DNA of 64,000 nt, taken from contig NC_012871.2 of NCBI RefSeq assembly GCF_000003195.3, positions 21,768,658 to 21,832,657 of the forward strand. The letters run 5' to 3'. The notes beneath the pieces were generated by a model. It did no database searches. It was not told where the DNA came from and was given only the letters and a program-made list of their open reading frames with translations. Shown here one piece after another: positions 9,590 to 22,360 of this stretch. Each line of letters opens with the position of its first letter. The stretch's first letter is position 1. The position numbers and the translations under genes are program-made. The stretch is from Sorghum bicolor (Eukaryota > Streptophyta > Magnoliopsida > Poales > Poaceae).

Positions 9590-11075
9590 TGTTGACGGTC
9601 CTTAAGTACTAAAATTAATAATCAAATAAACATGGAAAAGGATCAATATGCACCAAACATCTAGAATTAGGGTTTTATCTGACAGAGTTCCACGAGCTTT
9701 GGTGTTTATCTATTTCTGCAGGGGGTTATCAGAAAATATGGAGAGAAGGCCCACATGTCATGTTTACAATGAGATAATTACGTGCCGTAAAATTTTCCTC
9801 ATTGTAGAAGAGTCCAGAAACCACGGGAACGAACGAGAAGACGATCGGGCTCGGGGGCAGGGCGCCCGCCCAGGGTTAGAGTCCAATCAGGACTCTCTTT
9901 CGGTCCACCAACCTAAAGGATGAATCTAAACCATACAATCAATGTCTGTTTGATCGAACGGCCCAAATTCACTTGAAAGGACTATATAACCAAGGCCTCT
10001 CCACCCCTGGGGAGAGAAGAGAAGAGGAGAAATCATTATCAGAGGTAGCCATCAAAGTTAGGGTTTAGAGATTCTCTCCCACAGAGAATTAGAATTAGCT
10101 ACTCCCTAATCCTTCAAGTTTAGAGGTTTGATTAGATAGCAATTAGAGAAGTAGAGCACTGCGCTCTGGATTCAGATCTTCGGTAATAAAGATTGGTATT
10201 ATTCATATCTTTCTCTAATACTTTGTTCTAATTACATTATGTCTCTATTTATTATGCTCTTAGTTTGCTCTAGTTCTATATTTGATATAGTTATGATTGA
10301 TAATGAGTTTGTGTATAAGTTTGCAAAACGCTTAGCTCTTGATGCGAGGGAGTTAAGTGGTAGACATGTGGGCGTGGTGCTTAGATGTTATTTAACTGCA
10401 AATGTATCCTATTGGCCGGGTCGTGTGGTAGTTCGCGATAGTGACAGCTTCGTTGATTCTTATATAGTCCACCCTCCGTTGATAGGACAGGCAGAACTTG
10501 TATTGCGGAGTAAGTCTTGCGATGTTCTGATTTACTTTAGCAATGTTCCTTATACATGAATGAAGAGTCTTTTATGCTATATATGATCTTGTAGATAACT
10601 AGAGTAGATTATGACTTAGTAGATAGTAGATAACTTAGAATCCATTCTCTAGCTAATCCGACATCACCTACATATATGAGGAGTAGTCTATTTTCTAATC
10701 GCTGTGTTATTTACCCATGAACTTACAATTCATTATCATTATCTTTATGGTTTACCCCCTGCCAAAGTAAGTGACTGTGTGACGAGATTCTCATTAGTAA
10801 TCATGTTCTTGCAATTTTATCTGTAGTCTATGCCTTGATAGATTTTGTCCTTATTTTAATTTCGTCCCTTTTGTTTTCTTAAGCAAAATTATAAATAACG
10901 ATACCTGGAATACTTATCCTGGTGAAATGCTACAATGAGGTGTTTTATCTGTGCGCTTGCGGATAGAATAGATTATTTTCTAGAGAGCCTTTACATTTAT
11001 AAATACCTTTGTACACTCTGGCACCATGCTGGGGATGACAACCTAGTATCTAAGTGGTGTTAGCTAGTGTCAACA
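9590..11075 (+). repeat. 3' LTR of element I
   Basis: 1486 bp, TGTTGACGG…GTGTCAACA, colinear with 1849-3345. GGGCGCCCGCCC is at 9860-9871. It is followed by the TSD GCAGT (11076-11080). Confidence 0.95.
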
Positions 11076-11080
11076 GCAGT

Positions 11081-11521
11081 AGCAGCTAAAGCAGCAGAGG
11101 TCAGAGGTCATAGAGGCACTCTTCGGATTGGATCCGAGCTCTCATCTTCACAGAGGCATGCAGTTCTTTAGCTAGAGCAGCAGCATGGATCACCTCCTAG
11201 CACAGTGATGATTGTAGGACGTCAGGTCCGGATTTTAGAGAGAGTCTGTGACAGAGACTCAGGGTACCTCTTAGGCATAGGAGGAGCCATAGGAGCAACC
11301 AGAGGTGCAGCCGCTTCGGAGGTCGACTCGTGCTCATACTCAGGCCACCACTAGGCCTGCTACGCAGCGACAGTCGTGACCTCCACCTAGCTCCCCACCA
11401 CCACCTAGCTCCTCACCAGCACCGCCACCAGCTCGTCATAAGGACTACACCAGAGCTACCACACGTCAGATTCAGGTGCTGAGATTTGTAGCTTTTCCTA
11501 CTTGGTTTCCTACCACACGAG
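11081..11521 (+). pseudogene. SIRE-like extra (env-like) ORF, part 2 of 3
   Basis: Continues the frame of 1671-1848 after removal of element I. It reads AAKAAEVRGHRGTLRIG, then a degraded part with stops (for example TAG near 11170), then a Pro/Ser-rich segment (11390-11440) and QIQVLRFVAFPTWFPTTRDE. Copia-A is inserted after the TSD ATGAG (11522-11526). Removing it restores the frame at 23620 (RAHPRFYTIV). Confidence 0.55.
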
Positions 11522-11526
11522 ATGAG

Positions 11527-14500
11527 TGTAGGATTATGAGGACGCTACGCTAGCAAGGAAACAAAAATTTCGACGACATAAACAAGGATCAATAGCAAGT
11601 TATAGATCACAGGATTACCACTAGACGCGCAGATGCAGCGGAAGCGACTCAGTGTAGTTGTGCACGTAGTAGCAGTGTCGTGCAGTTACGTGGTCATCCA
11701 CCACACCAATCACTCTCCCGCGGTTCGTCCTTGTGCTTGTAGCACCCTAAATGTGTTTTCTGGGAAATAGAGCTAAAATGATTTAATTATGAATTTTTGT
11801 GCTCATGAGAATACAGGAAAATAATATTTTTCATTAATTTAAAATTTAAGGTTTAGCAACATTGTTGTGCATACATGCTGCTATATTCGATTTGATGTAA
11901 TGTTTTCTTGTTGCTCCTTTGTGCGTTGAGAGAGAGCAAAATCTTTAAATTGCGTTCTACTAAACGGTCTTTCTTGATCGGTACGTCTTTATCTTTATCT
12001 TTATATACAAAAAAAATTTCCTTGTTTCTCAGCTCAAGTTTTTATTTGAAGATTCCTAAAATTTTTACTTTGTCACTCAAAGCACTTCGTTTAGTTCCTC
12101 GTCCATCAAGCAATCTCTATAAACTTTTTGGGAATTTTTCCAGCTTCTGTTCTCACTTTTCTGTAAGCATAATCTAATTTTTAGATGCTCCAAATAATCT
12201 TATCATGGGCTCCAAATACTTTATTTGAATTCCTCATGTTTCATAATATCTCTGATAATGTTTTCTAAATTTTTGGAGCTTTTAAAGTATTTTTCGTGGA
12301 TCAAGTAATAATTCTGGACTTTTCCGGAATTATTTTATCTTAAAAAACAATTAATTTTGAAAATAATTAATCCTATGTCTATTCCAACTCAGCCCAAACC
12401 CTACGGTATATATACGCCTCCTTCTTTGATGCAACTAGAAACCACATACGCCGCCGCTGCCGCCGCTAGCCTCCATGCTCGGTGCCTACGCCAACGCCAC
12501 CATCGCCCGATCTCGCTGAAACCATGAAGACCGGAGGAGTCCCAGTTGATCATGTCCTGTCAATGCAACCTAAATGTAGTTGACCACAGTTATCGGTCTT
12601 ATATACACGCCTGGCGCCGACGTGCAGCAGTTCGGAGGTTTATCTCGGCTTGCCTCCGTGATCCGGGTGGCATGTGCCGTTCGTCTCCATCCAGGCCATG
12701 CAAAACAATAGCACCTTGGCTGCCATCAACTTTCTGGTGACAAATCTACAAAGGCCATCACTCGTCACGTGCTAAGGTTTCTTCTGTTGCATCATCTTAA
12801 ATCTTTTCAAGTACTTTGAGCTTGAGTAACATAATTAACGTGTTTTCGCCACCGATCGTGTGATATGTTTGTAAATTTTATAAACAACATATTTAATTAA
12901 ATTTAATTAATATTTGCGTGCATTTGGCTTAATAATTAAAAGCAATATAACTTTAGCATCCACCTTTTGTATGTCAAGTGTTAACTTGGTTAATGAAAAA
13001 AAATAATATGTATTTAATTTGTAACCTGCTTAATCTAAACACGTTTCAAAGTTTCCTAATTTAAAAGCCCTATAGGTATATACTTCACTATTTTTATGAA
13101 CAAATATTAATATGACTAATTGCAAACGTTAATATGCTTTTAAACTATGAGTTTGCTTAGTTGAGACACGTATATTAAATTCGTGCTTAGGCTCATATGC
13201 TAATGTATTCTTTTGCTAAATAAAGTTTAACTTGTTTAAAGTACACCAATAATATTGTTTATAAATAGATCATGATGAATAATTTTAAGCCTGACTTCCA
13301 ATTTAATACATGATTATTAGTCTAGATTAATATTATTCACATGATTTTGGTACTTAAAATAAATTAAGCATGTAGGCTTTTATAATATAAAATCTTAGAA
13401 AATTCATAACTTCTACGTTTTAACTCCGATTTTTGTGATCGTTACGTCTATGAGATCGTAGCGATGCGTAGAATTGTTTTATAAACTTTTCATATTGTTT
13501 TTATATGATTGGTGTACTGTTCTAATTATAGTCTTGTTTGCTTCGTGTATGTTGTCTCTGATTGCCTGTGTGTTGGTGATCGATGATCGAAATTAGACGG
13601 TGAGCAATTCGTGGTGAACAAGAGTGCTTCAGTGATCAAGATCAGTACTTGGACAACTAGCAAGATCAGCAAGAGCATTTGGATTAAGGCAAGTATAACA
13701 TTTGGATTTTATTTTTGTGACCATGATCCTGTGACTAGATTAATGTTAAGTAATAAATGATAAAAATGACTTTTTAGCCACTTGATGATTATCTGTAAGT
13801 GATAACCGGGACAACAGTGCAACCATGAGGGCTATAATGGCTCTGGCTTTAGCTCAGTATGAAGACCTTTTCTAGCTTGTTAGAGGTTACTCGAAAGGGC
13901 GCTAGAGGGGCTGAACCGACACGGGTATAGTGCGAGCCCCTGTCCCTATGTGTATAGGCTGCGCGTCATTGTGCCATTCGGAAGGGGGGTATCTATATCT
14001 GCTCGCGAAGGAAACCTTGCGGCCCTAACATGTTAGACGAACTTTTGAAAGGCTTCATAGTGATCTCTGCCGATCTTCCTTGGAAGTGGGATAAGAGGCT
14101 GATCACCTCGGGCGAAAGGGTAAATCATGACTTATAGGTAAAGATGTACAACCTCTGCAGAGTGTTAAAAATTGTTATACTAGCCGTGCTCACGGTCATG
14201 AGCGGCCTTGGGGATTCTTGCATCGACGGTGATGATTCTTGTGTGTTAAATATGCTCATTATTTATTATTTAGTGCTCTACATTATTTATGTCACATTGA
14301 TCATGAGATTGTGGGAGTTATACAATCTAGATGCTATACTTGTGGAGTTCGACATGGACTCACTCTTGCTATTTCCCCACACCCCTCAGGAGAAGTTTTG
14401 GGCTTGTGATCAACCAGTCAGTTGGATCCTGTAGAGTGAAGTTAATACCCGAAGTTTGGAGTTGTCTATCCGCTGTTTGCTATCAAAGGTTATCTCTTTT

Positions 14501-15679
14501 ATACTAAGTACGTTATATATTTATGCATTGTCTTATGATATTACCCTTTATTTGTAGCTATATGTGAGATTTTACTTCTAAAACTCACATATGGTGCATA
14601 TCTGGTTTTGTCCTTAAAATCGGGTATTACAGTGCTCTAGATGCAGCACCTTCAAGGTATCCCACACGTGCGGGGAAGAAGCGTTGCGCCTCCAGACTAC
14701 TAGGTCCGCGAGGAGCAAAAGGCACGAGCGTGGGTGAGCGGCGGTGGATGCCTGATGGCGTGGGATTGACCCTGGCCACGCCCCCTCCCTCTCTTATATA
14801 GGCGTCCTCCAACTAGCCCCGAGTTTGGGGCCCAATTAGAAACCCTAAGCCTTGTCTAATTCGGGTCCAACCCGAATTAGGTTTCCAACCCCTTAAGCGT
14901 GCGACCCTATGGGTTCACGTGCATATGGACATGAGCCGAGTACTCCTACTCACCCAATAGTTGACAGCGGCCTCTAACAAGGCGTGACAACTCCTCTACG
15001 TACGCAAAGATCATATCTGACGAACCACTGCATACATATACATGTTATTACCTTGCCACACGATATTTGGTCCAACTCGTGGGTTAACATTTAACCCAAG
15101 CACGGCCATGCATTTGTTGATCCAATCACTTGAGTGATCCAGTGATATCTCTCTCACATAGAGAGGGGCAAGTTCCATCTTGATCATCTATGTCTCACAA
15201 CATGTTCCCTGACAAACCCGAGGACTACCTTTATAACTACCCTGTAACAGAGTAGCGTTTAATAGTCCCTAAGTAGGTCGTTTCGCATCTTGAGAACATA
15301 CGACAATCTCAGGTGTAAGGACATAATGTACATGATGTATAAAGAGATTATAAGAACATCTCATGTTGGGTCAGTCCGGCCCCATGTCATACATGTGCCC
15401 ACAATATTAGTTTGACATCTCTATGTCTATGACTTGTGAAACAAAGTCATCAACTAATACATGTGCTAATCTAATGTTCATGTGTATCCTTACACGAACT
15501 CTGATCAGGGATAACTTTAGAATAACCATACAAGTAAAAGAGTTTCACAAACAATTCACATAATTGTTAATCAATAGAAGTTTGTCTATAATGGATATTC
15601 ACTGAACTCATAATATATGTCATGGATACAATCGTAATATCATCATCTCTATGATTACCTCTAGGGCATATTCCCAACA
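11527..15679 (-). repeat. 3' LTR of Copia-A, split by a solo LTR
   Basis: Segments 11527-11737 (211 bp) and 14637-15679 (1043 bp) together equal 1254 bp, exactly the length of the other LTR at 22361-23614, with which they align throughout. The interruption carries its own TSD GTGCT. Confidence 0.93.
11738..14631 (+). mobile_element. Tekay/Del-like solo LTR (2894 bp)
   Basis: Begins TGTAGCACCC, ends GGGTATTACA, and is flanked by a perfect GTGCT duplication (11733-11737, 14632-14636). No PBS, gag or PPT is present, so it is a solo LTR left by LTR-LTR recombination. The termini and the internal order (AT-rich start, TATA box near 12409, GC-rich exon-like patch near 12440-12730, long AT-rich part, structured GC-richer part near 13850-14130) resemble Tekay-type chromovirus LTRs such as those of element IV. 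AAG followed by GCAAGT at 13689 looks like a GC-type splice donor. ORFs within it are short and unsupported. Confidence 0.85.
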
Positions 15680-15692
15680 GTCTCCCACTTGC
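15680..15692 (-). other. PPT of Copia-A
   Basis: On the minus strand GCAAGTGGGAGAC lies directly before TGTTGGGAATATG, the usual Copia PPT arrangement. Confidence 0.85.
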
Positions 15693-15699
15693 ACTAAAG

Positions 15700-18600
15700 T
15701 TAATCTCTAAGATATCTAATACCCATAGACCTCAAGTGTGCCTCATGCTTAGGCTGTGGAAGAGCCTTTGTCAAAGGATCTGCAATATTCAAATCTGTAT
15801 GTATCTTGCACATCTTAATTTCACCTCATCTAATGAACTCTCAAATGAGGTGAAACTTCCGTAGCACATGTTTGTTCTTCTGGTGATTCCTAGGCTCCTT
15901 AGCCTGTGCAATCGCCCCACTGTTGTCACAATGTAGATTCAATGGGCTCGATGCATCTGGAAACACACCAAGCTCAATGAGGAACCTCCTCATCCAAACA
16001 CCTTCCTTCGTAGTTTTAGAAGCTGCGATATACTCGGCCTCTGTTGTAGAATTGGTCACTGTCGCCTGCTTAGAACTTTTCCAGCTTACTGCACCACCAT
16101 TTATCGTGAACACAAAACCTGATTGAGATTGTGAATCATCTGTGTTAGTTTGGAAGCTAGCATCGGTGTAACCATTTACAACGAGCTCCTCCTCACCTCC
16201 ATAGATTAGGAACACATCTTTAGTCCTTCTCAAGTACTTAAGAATGGTTTTAACAAGTGTCCAGTGACTGTCACCTAGATTATTTTGGTACGTGCTCGCA
16301 ACAGTTAGAGCATATGAGACATCTGGGCGAGTACATATCATGGCATACATGATGGAACCAATTGCCGAAGCGTATGGAACCTTACTCATGCGTTTGCGCT
16401 CTTCATCTAATGAAGGACACTACTTATCGCTAAAACGCATACCATGTGACATAGGCAAGAACCCTCTTTTAGATTGTTCCATGTTGAACCATTTCAACAC
16501 CTTGTCTATATATGTATCTTGGCTTAATCCTATTAGCCTTTTGGACCTATCTCTATAGATCTTAATACCCAAAATGTATGTTGCTTCTCCTAAATCCTTC
16601 ATAGAAAAACTATTATTCAATGAAGTCTTTACTGATTGCAACATTGGAATGTCATTCCCAATCAATAATTTGTCATCCACGTATAAGATTAGAAATACAA
16701 TAGCGCTCCCACTTTCCTTCTTGTAAACACAAGGTTCTTCTTCATTCTGACGAAAGCCAAAACCTTTGAACACTTCATCAAAATGAATATTCCAACTCCG
16801 AGATGCTTGCTTTAATCCATAAATGGATTTCTTAAGCTTGCATATTTTTTTAGCATTATTAGGATCAACAAAACCTTCGGGTTGTATCATATACACGTCC
16901 TCTTCCAAATTTCCATTTAGAAAGGCTGTTTTAACATCCATCTGCCATATCTCATAATCAAAATCTACAGCAATTGCTAGAATGATCTGGATAGATTTAA
17001 GCATCGCTACTGGCGAGAAAGTCTTGTCGTAGTCAATTCCTTGAACTTGCCTAAAACCCTTTGCGACAAGTCGAGCTTTATAGATGTGAACATTTCCATC
17101 CATATCCTTTTTCTTTTTATAGATCCATTTGCACTCTATGGGTCTAACCCCATCAGGCGGATCAACCAAGTTCCAAACTTGATTGTCTCCCATGGAATCT
17201 ATCTCGGATCTCATGGCACTTTGCCATTTCTCAGAATCTGGGTCCATCATTGCTTCTACGTAATTGGCAACTTCATCATCATCTAACAATAACAATTCCC
17301 TCCGCAATTCGCGAAGTCTTGCTGATCTTCGTGGTTGTGGTGGTGTTTCTACTACCACTGGTGTCTCAACTTGTTCTGCTACGTTAGCATCGCTCGTAGA
17401 GTCATTCCCAACTAGTTCATCTTGAACTTCTTCAAGATAAACTTTTTATCCATTTTTCTCCCTTTTGAGAAACTCTTTCTCTAAGAAAATACTGTTTCGA
17501 GTAACAAACACTTTGCCCTCTGTCCGGTTATAGACATAATACCCTAAAGTTTCCTTTGGGCATCCCACCAAAAAACACTTGTCTAATTTGGGTGTTAGTT
17601 TATCTGATATAAGTCATTTGAAATAAACTTCACAACCCCAAACTTTTAGAAAAGACAAACTGGGACACTTACCAGTCCACATCTCATATGGTGTCTTAAC
17701 TACAGACTTAGATGGTACCCTGTTTAAAGGGAAAGCGGTTGTTTCTAGAGCATATCCCTAAAATGATAAAGGTAGGTTTGATTGGCTCATCATAGATCAA
17801 ACCATGTCCAATAAAGTTCGATTACGTCACTTGGACACACCATTCCTCTAAGGCGTTCCAGGTGGCGTAAGTTGTGGAACGATTCCACAACTCTTTAGAT
17901 GATTGCTAAATTTGTGACTCAAGTATTCGCCTCCACGATCAGATCACAAAGCCTTATTTTTCTTGCCACGTTGATTCTCTACTTCATTCTGAAATTCTTT
18001 GAACTTTTGAAATGTTTCAGACTTATGTTTCATTAAGTAGACATATCCATATCTACTAAAATCATCAGTGAAAGTTATGAAGTATTGGAATCCGCCTCTA
18101 GCTGTGGTGCTCATTGGTCCACATACATTAGTATGTACAAGTTCCAATAAGTCAGATGCTCTCTCAAGAAAACCTGTGAAAGGTGTCTTGGTCATCTTTC
18201 CTAGTAAGCAAGACTCACATGTCTCGTATGATTCAAAATCAAACGAAGTTAAAAGCCCATCATCATGGAGCCTCTTCATGCGATTCTCACTTATATGACC
18301 CAAACGACAATGCCACAAATAAGTAGAACTTAACTCATTAAGCCGAGGCCTTTTAGCACTAACATTACAGATAGGTGCATCATCAAGATTTAAAATAAAT
18401 AACCCATTCACAATGGATGCATAAGCCACAAATATGTCATTCTTAGTGATCACACAACCATTGTCTTTGCTCGCAAATGAATAACCATCCTTCATCAAAC
18501 ATGAAGGAGACACAATGTTTCGACTTAAACTAGGAACAAAATAACAATTATTCAATTCCAAAATAAATCCTGATGGTAGATGAAGTTGCATCGTCCCGAC

Positions 18601-19056
18601 GTTCAACGCAGCAACTCTTGCATTATTTCCCACACAGAAATCAACTTCTCCCTTTTCAATGCTTCTACATCTTATCATTCCCTGCATCGTATTGCAAATA
18701 TGAGCAACCGATCCGGTATCAAATACCCAAGAATTAATATAAGAGTTAGCGAGGAAAATATCTGTAACATAAACAACAAGTGTATGAGTAGTGGAAGTAC
18801 CTTTACCACCGCCATCCTCCTTCAAGGACGCCAAGTACAACTTACAGTTTCTCTTCCAGTGACCTTTCCCCTTACAATGAAAGCACTGAGCATCAGCATC
18901 TGGGCCAACCTTAGGTGCAGGTGGGTTTGGCTTATGGATCTCATCCTTAGCCTTGCCCTTTTTTTTCTTCCAAGCGTTGCCCTTCTTTCTCTTAAAGTTA
19001 GGCTTGTTTTGGACAGCCAACACCTGGCTACTGCCTGCACTCTTCTTGATGTCAGC
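15700..19056 (-). pseudogene. pol: Copia-A pol (gag C-terminus, PR, INT, RT, RNase H), broken
   Basis: Read downwards from 19056: a Lys-rich nucleocapsid with the CCHC knuckle CFHCKGKGHWKRNC, the protease word WVFDTGSVAHICN, the gag-pre-integrase segment (LWHCRLGHISENRMKRLH), and the integrase core start (GPMSTTARGGFQYFITFTDDFSRYG, the first catalytic Asp). A degraded stretch (about 17943-17358) has stops. Reverse transcriptase follows with QMDVKTAFLNGNL and the catalytic box LYVDD, then RNase H with YTDASFQ and TEAEYIAAS. The C-terminus (ADPLTKALPQPKHEAH) ends at TAA 15700-15702. Stops between RT and RNase H (near 16420) and after 15841 show decay. Order PR-INT-RT-RH confirms Copia. Confidence 0.92.
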
Positions 19057-20376
19057 TGTTGACACTTGCTAACACCACTTGAATACTAGGTTGTCATCCC
19101 CAGCGTGGCACTAGAGTGTACTATGGTATTTATACGCACACAGATAGATCCGCAAGCGCACGGATACCGTTATAGCTTTTTCCCGGTTAAAGGTTTTATC
19201 GTATCCACAGGGAAACGGGAGAACCAACTACGCTCTAACTTAACCAAGATAAATAGATAAGTGTAAATAGGAAAGATGGTAGAATCGAATAAGAACAATA
19301 TTAAAGGTAAGATAACAATGGGTGATAATATGGGAATAGAGAGTAGAGCAATTCTAGTATATGGGCGATGGTAGCAGAATAGAGAGGATAACTATGATTT
19401 CTCTACTTCAAAGGGGTATGTCTATGTCTGGAACGAACCACGTGATAAGAGTACACCACAAAGGATGCTTATCCTTAGGCCGATAAACCCTACCCGTCCT
19501 GCTAACGAGAGGTGGACTACAGAGGACCAACGTAATTGTCACCTACGCGGCCTACCACACGATCCAGCTAGACAGGGGATATCCACAAGTAATCTAGGTC
19601 TAAGCACCATGCTTACACCTATACTACAACTCTAACCTATAGCGTCCTATAGATTAGAAGTACTCAAAAGAGTTATGAACCAGAACATACATGATTAGTA
19701 ATTGCATAATGAATTAGAAGTAGATTACCAGAGTCATCCCATGAGGAAGCTTGATTAGAGCTTGATCATGGCGAAGTACAACCGGAGGAAGAACCGATAG
19801 GCCGGCCTCTCCTCCAATCCTCCCTCGCTCTCCATCTCGCTACTATCTAGATCTACTCTAGTTTACAGAAGAGAGGAGAGCTCTCATCTCTAAAACCTAG
19901 CTTTTGCTCTGTCTATGAATAATGAATAATGATCAAGGGGTGCCTCCTCCAGGGGCCAGGGGGTCTGGTTATATAGTCCCCTCAAGTGAATATGGGCCGT
20001 TGGATCAAACCGACATAGATTGAACGGTTATCCTTGATCCTTTAGGTCGGTGGAGATCTCCTGAGAAACAGAGTCCTGTTTGGACTCCAACAGAGGGCGG
20101 GCGCCCTGCCTCTGGCCCCTCTCGGCCTCCGCTTCCTTCCCGTGGCTTCTGGAGTCTTCTAGATATAAGATAATTGCGCGGCACGTTAATATCTCTATGT
20201 AATCTCGACGTGTGGGCCTTTCTTCCGTATTTCCTGATAACCCCCTGCAGAAATAGACAAACACCAAAACTCATGGAATTCTGTCAGATAAAACCCTAAG
20301 TCTAGATGTTGATTTCATTTGGATCCTTTTCTTTGTTTATTTGATAGTTAAATTTGATACTTAAGGACCGTCAACA
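19057..20376 (-). mobile_element. Athila-like solo LTR in Copia-A gag
   Basis: 1320 bp, perfect TSD TCAGC (19052-19056, 20377-20381). Read on the minus strand it starts TGTTGACGGTCC and its first 350 bp closely match the LTRs of II and III, including GGGCGCCCGCCC (20095-20106) and a TATA box just after it. The middle is unlike either family, and the last 60 bases (GGGGATGACAACCTAGTATT…GTGTCAACA) match element I. No internal sequence remains. Removing it rejoins the Copia gag frame. Confidence 0.92.
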
Positions 20377-20381
20377 TCAGC

Positions 20382-20975
20382 CTCTGCTGTTTTCAACATT
20401 CCACACAACTCATTCAAGCCCTTCTCCGCCCCATGCATATGGTAGTTCGAGATGAAGTTTCCATAACTGGGCGGAAGAGATGAGAGAATGAAATCAGTAG
20501 CCAACTCTTGGCCAATTGGGAAGCCTAGCTTCTCCAACCTCTAAGTGTAACTAACCATCTTGATTACATGTGGGCCAACTGCTGCGCCCTCTTCTAGCTT
20601 GCAATCAACAAAAGCTTTTGAGACTTGGAACCTTTTAGTTCTAGCCTCAGCCTAGAACATATCATTAAGCGCTATGCTAATATCATACGCTACATGATTA
20701 TTTTCGAACTGCATCTGCAGCTCAGGTTCCATACAAGCAAGCATGAGGCAACTCACTTCAAGATCAGCATCACATGCTTTCTTGTAAGTGTTCTTCTCTG
20801 TAGTAGATGCATTATCCTCAGGTGCTTCTGGTAATGGGGTGTCCAGAATCTCTTCCTTTTTCTCAGCCCTGAGAACAATTCTCTGGTTGCGGATCCAATC
20901 CGCATAGTTTGTACCATTCAACTTATCTTTCTCAAGAATTGAGTGCAAAGTAAATGTTTGATTGGTGGGCGCCAT
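20382..20975 (-). pseudogene. gag: Copia-A gag N-terminal part, broken
   Basis: ATG at 20975-20973 opens MAPTNQTFTLHSILEKDKLNG and continues through NYADWIRNQRIVLRAEKKEE, the Copia gag (UBN2-like) pattern. A TAG at 20652-20654 interrupts it after LNDMF, and further stops follow (near 20540), but the homology continues (RFQVSKAFVDCKLEEG, IGQELATDFILSSLPPSY, NELCGMLKTAEA). The solo LTR at 19057-20376 interrupts it before the nucleocapsid part. The product would be the capsid protein of the Copia particle. Confidence 0.88.
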
Positions 20976-22346
20976 TAATATTAAATACTAAGATAACATA
21001 TCCAAGACAGAGTAAATAATATTAAATAAAATCTACTCCCACTAAAATCAATATCCCTCAATTGATACTTAGTGATTCAAGACCCACAACTAACAAGTAT
21101 ACTAGTGAGCTTTAGCATCACCGCTAGTAGACATGGTAGATCGGTAAGCAACTCCTAGCTAATCATATCACATATGACACTTGTTGTTGGGATGGCATCT
21201 CTATGCTTGTGTTACCCAACTACTTATGCTCCAAGGTACCTAACCGTTCGGACGACCTTGTTCAAGAAACCAACCCATCTGCAGTAAGTATCCGATACGA
21301 ACCTGCCTAGTCAAGGAAAACCAGTGGAACCCTAATTTCATAGACCTACCATCGATTGTACAAGACGCATGATAATGCAAGGTTTGGGGAAGCATGTAAC
21401 TTAAACATTGCTGAGGGATCGTTCTACTTCACTACCACACGCATGTAGACAAAACATCATCGCATATGAAAGTAGAACATAGTGAGAATGACATTAACAC
21501 AAATATGACTTGGTATAGCCCATTATTAGTTTGGGGATCTCCATCTCCATCTATCTGTTCATCATGGCGATCTCCATCTCCATGATCCATGTACGTCATC
21601 CTCCAGTAATGATTTCACCTAGACTAGCTATCACTAACGCAAGGCAGTGAATTAAAATTACATAGTCGCGGGTAGGATCATCACAGATTGGCACGCAGAC
21701 CATTACATCAGGTGGATAATAACTTTGTGGCTCCAGCCATATTGTCATTATCATGACGTGCAAGCCATGAATTTATTACATACATGCATCACATACACAT
21801 AAGGGCTATACCAGTCATAAATCCCAGCAAAATAGAGTTAACCGATTCGGACATCTAAACTTGTAGGGCCAAAAAGTCTATTTTCCCGGCCTTTTTTCGC
21901 AATTCTAATTTCGCCGAACACGGTTTCACGGTGGAGTATTGGAACAACACTTTGCGGTTGTTTTCACGGTGGAGTTTCATGGTTTCACCGAAAAGTCTAT
22001 TTTCACGGTGGTTTCAATCCGAGTTACGGATCAAAAGTTATGACTATTTTACCGAACAACAATTTGCTCGGCAATCCGCCGCCCGGCACTAGATCCCATC
22101 TACTACCGCCGTGCATCACATGCACCCGGCACTTGACCTAGGGTACAATTAGATCAATTTGATTGATCTCTATCTCACCATGACTGGGTTTACATGTATC
22201 ACTTAACTCGGATGGCGGAATTCCGACCAGTACGAGTAGATCGTTACAATACCAGCACAGCAAAACCATGAACCAAGATCATGAGAATCATATAAAACTA
22301 CACAATCTCTATATGTACCCAATCGAATCTATAACAATGCAGTAAC
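20976..22346 (-). other. 5' leader of Copia-A
   Basis: About 1.37 kb between PBS and gag ATG on the minus strand. It is free of long ORFs and I see no repeat or gene in it. Long leaders are usual in the Angela/BARE group and would carry dimerisation and packaging signals, which I cannot locate by eye. Confidence 0.6.
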
Positions 22347-22359
22347 GGCTCTGATATCA
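22347..22359 (-). other. PBS of Copia-A (initiator Met tRNA)
   Basis: Minus strand TGATATCAGAGCC, one base inside the LTR end, differs at one position from TGGTATCAGAGCC, the complement of plant initiator-Met tRNA. Confidence 0.85.
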
Positions 22360-22360
22360 C

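Larger units (their letters stand above)
1849..11075 (+). mobile_element. Element I: full-length, pol-less Athila-like Gypsy LTR retrotransposon
   Basis: LTRs of 1497 and 1486 bp (TGTTGACGG…GTGTCAACA) enclose a PBS complementary to the tRNA-Asp 3' end, a broken gag, an Athila-type protease, a promoter-like non-coding block, an ATHILA-ORF1-type pseudogene, and a PPT. The TSD is a perfect GCAGT. No reverse transcriptase, RNase H or integrase motif is found in any frame between protease and ORF1, so the copy could only have moved using pol supplied in trans. Its insertion interrupts the extra ORF of the SIRE-like host. The LTRs look about 2% divergent by eye, so it is not very recent. Confidence 0.92.

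Noticed and set aside
12546..12740. Possible host exon in the GC-rich patch near 12440-12740
   Set aside because: It lies inside a solo LTR with exact TSD, and equivalent GC-rich patches occur at the same place in Tekay LTRs.
13850..14130. tRNA- or structured-RNA-like look of the GC-richer part of the solo LTR (and 43500-44160 in IV)
   Set aside because: No cloverleaf, A/B box spacing or anticodon arm could be assembled; the region is an LTR part common to the lineage.
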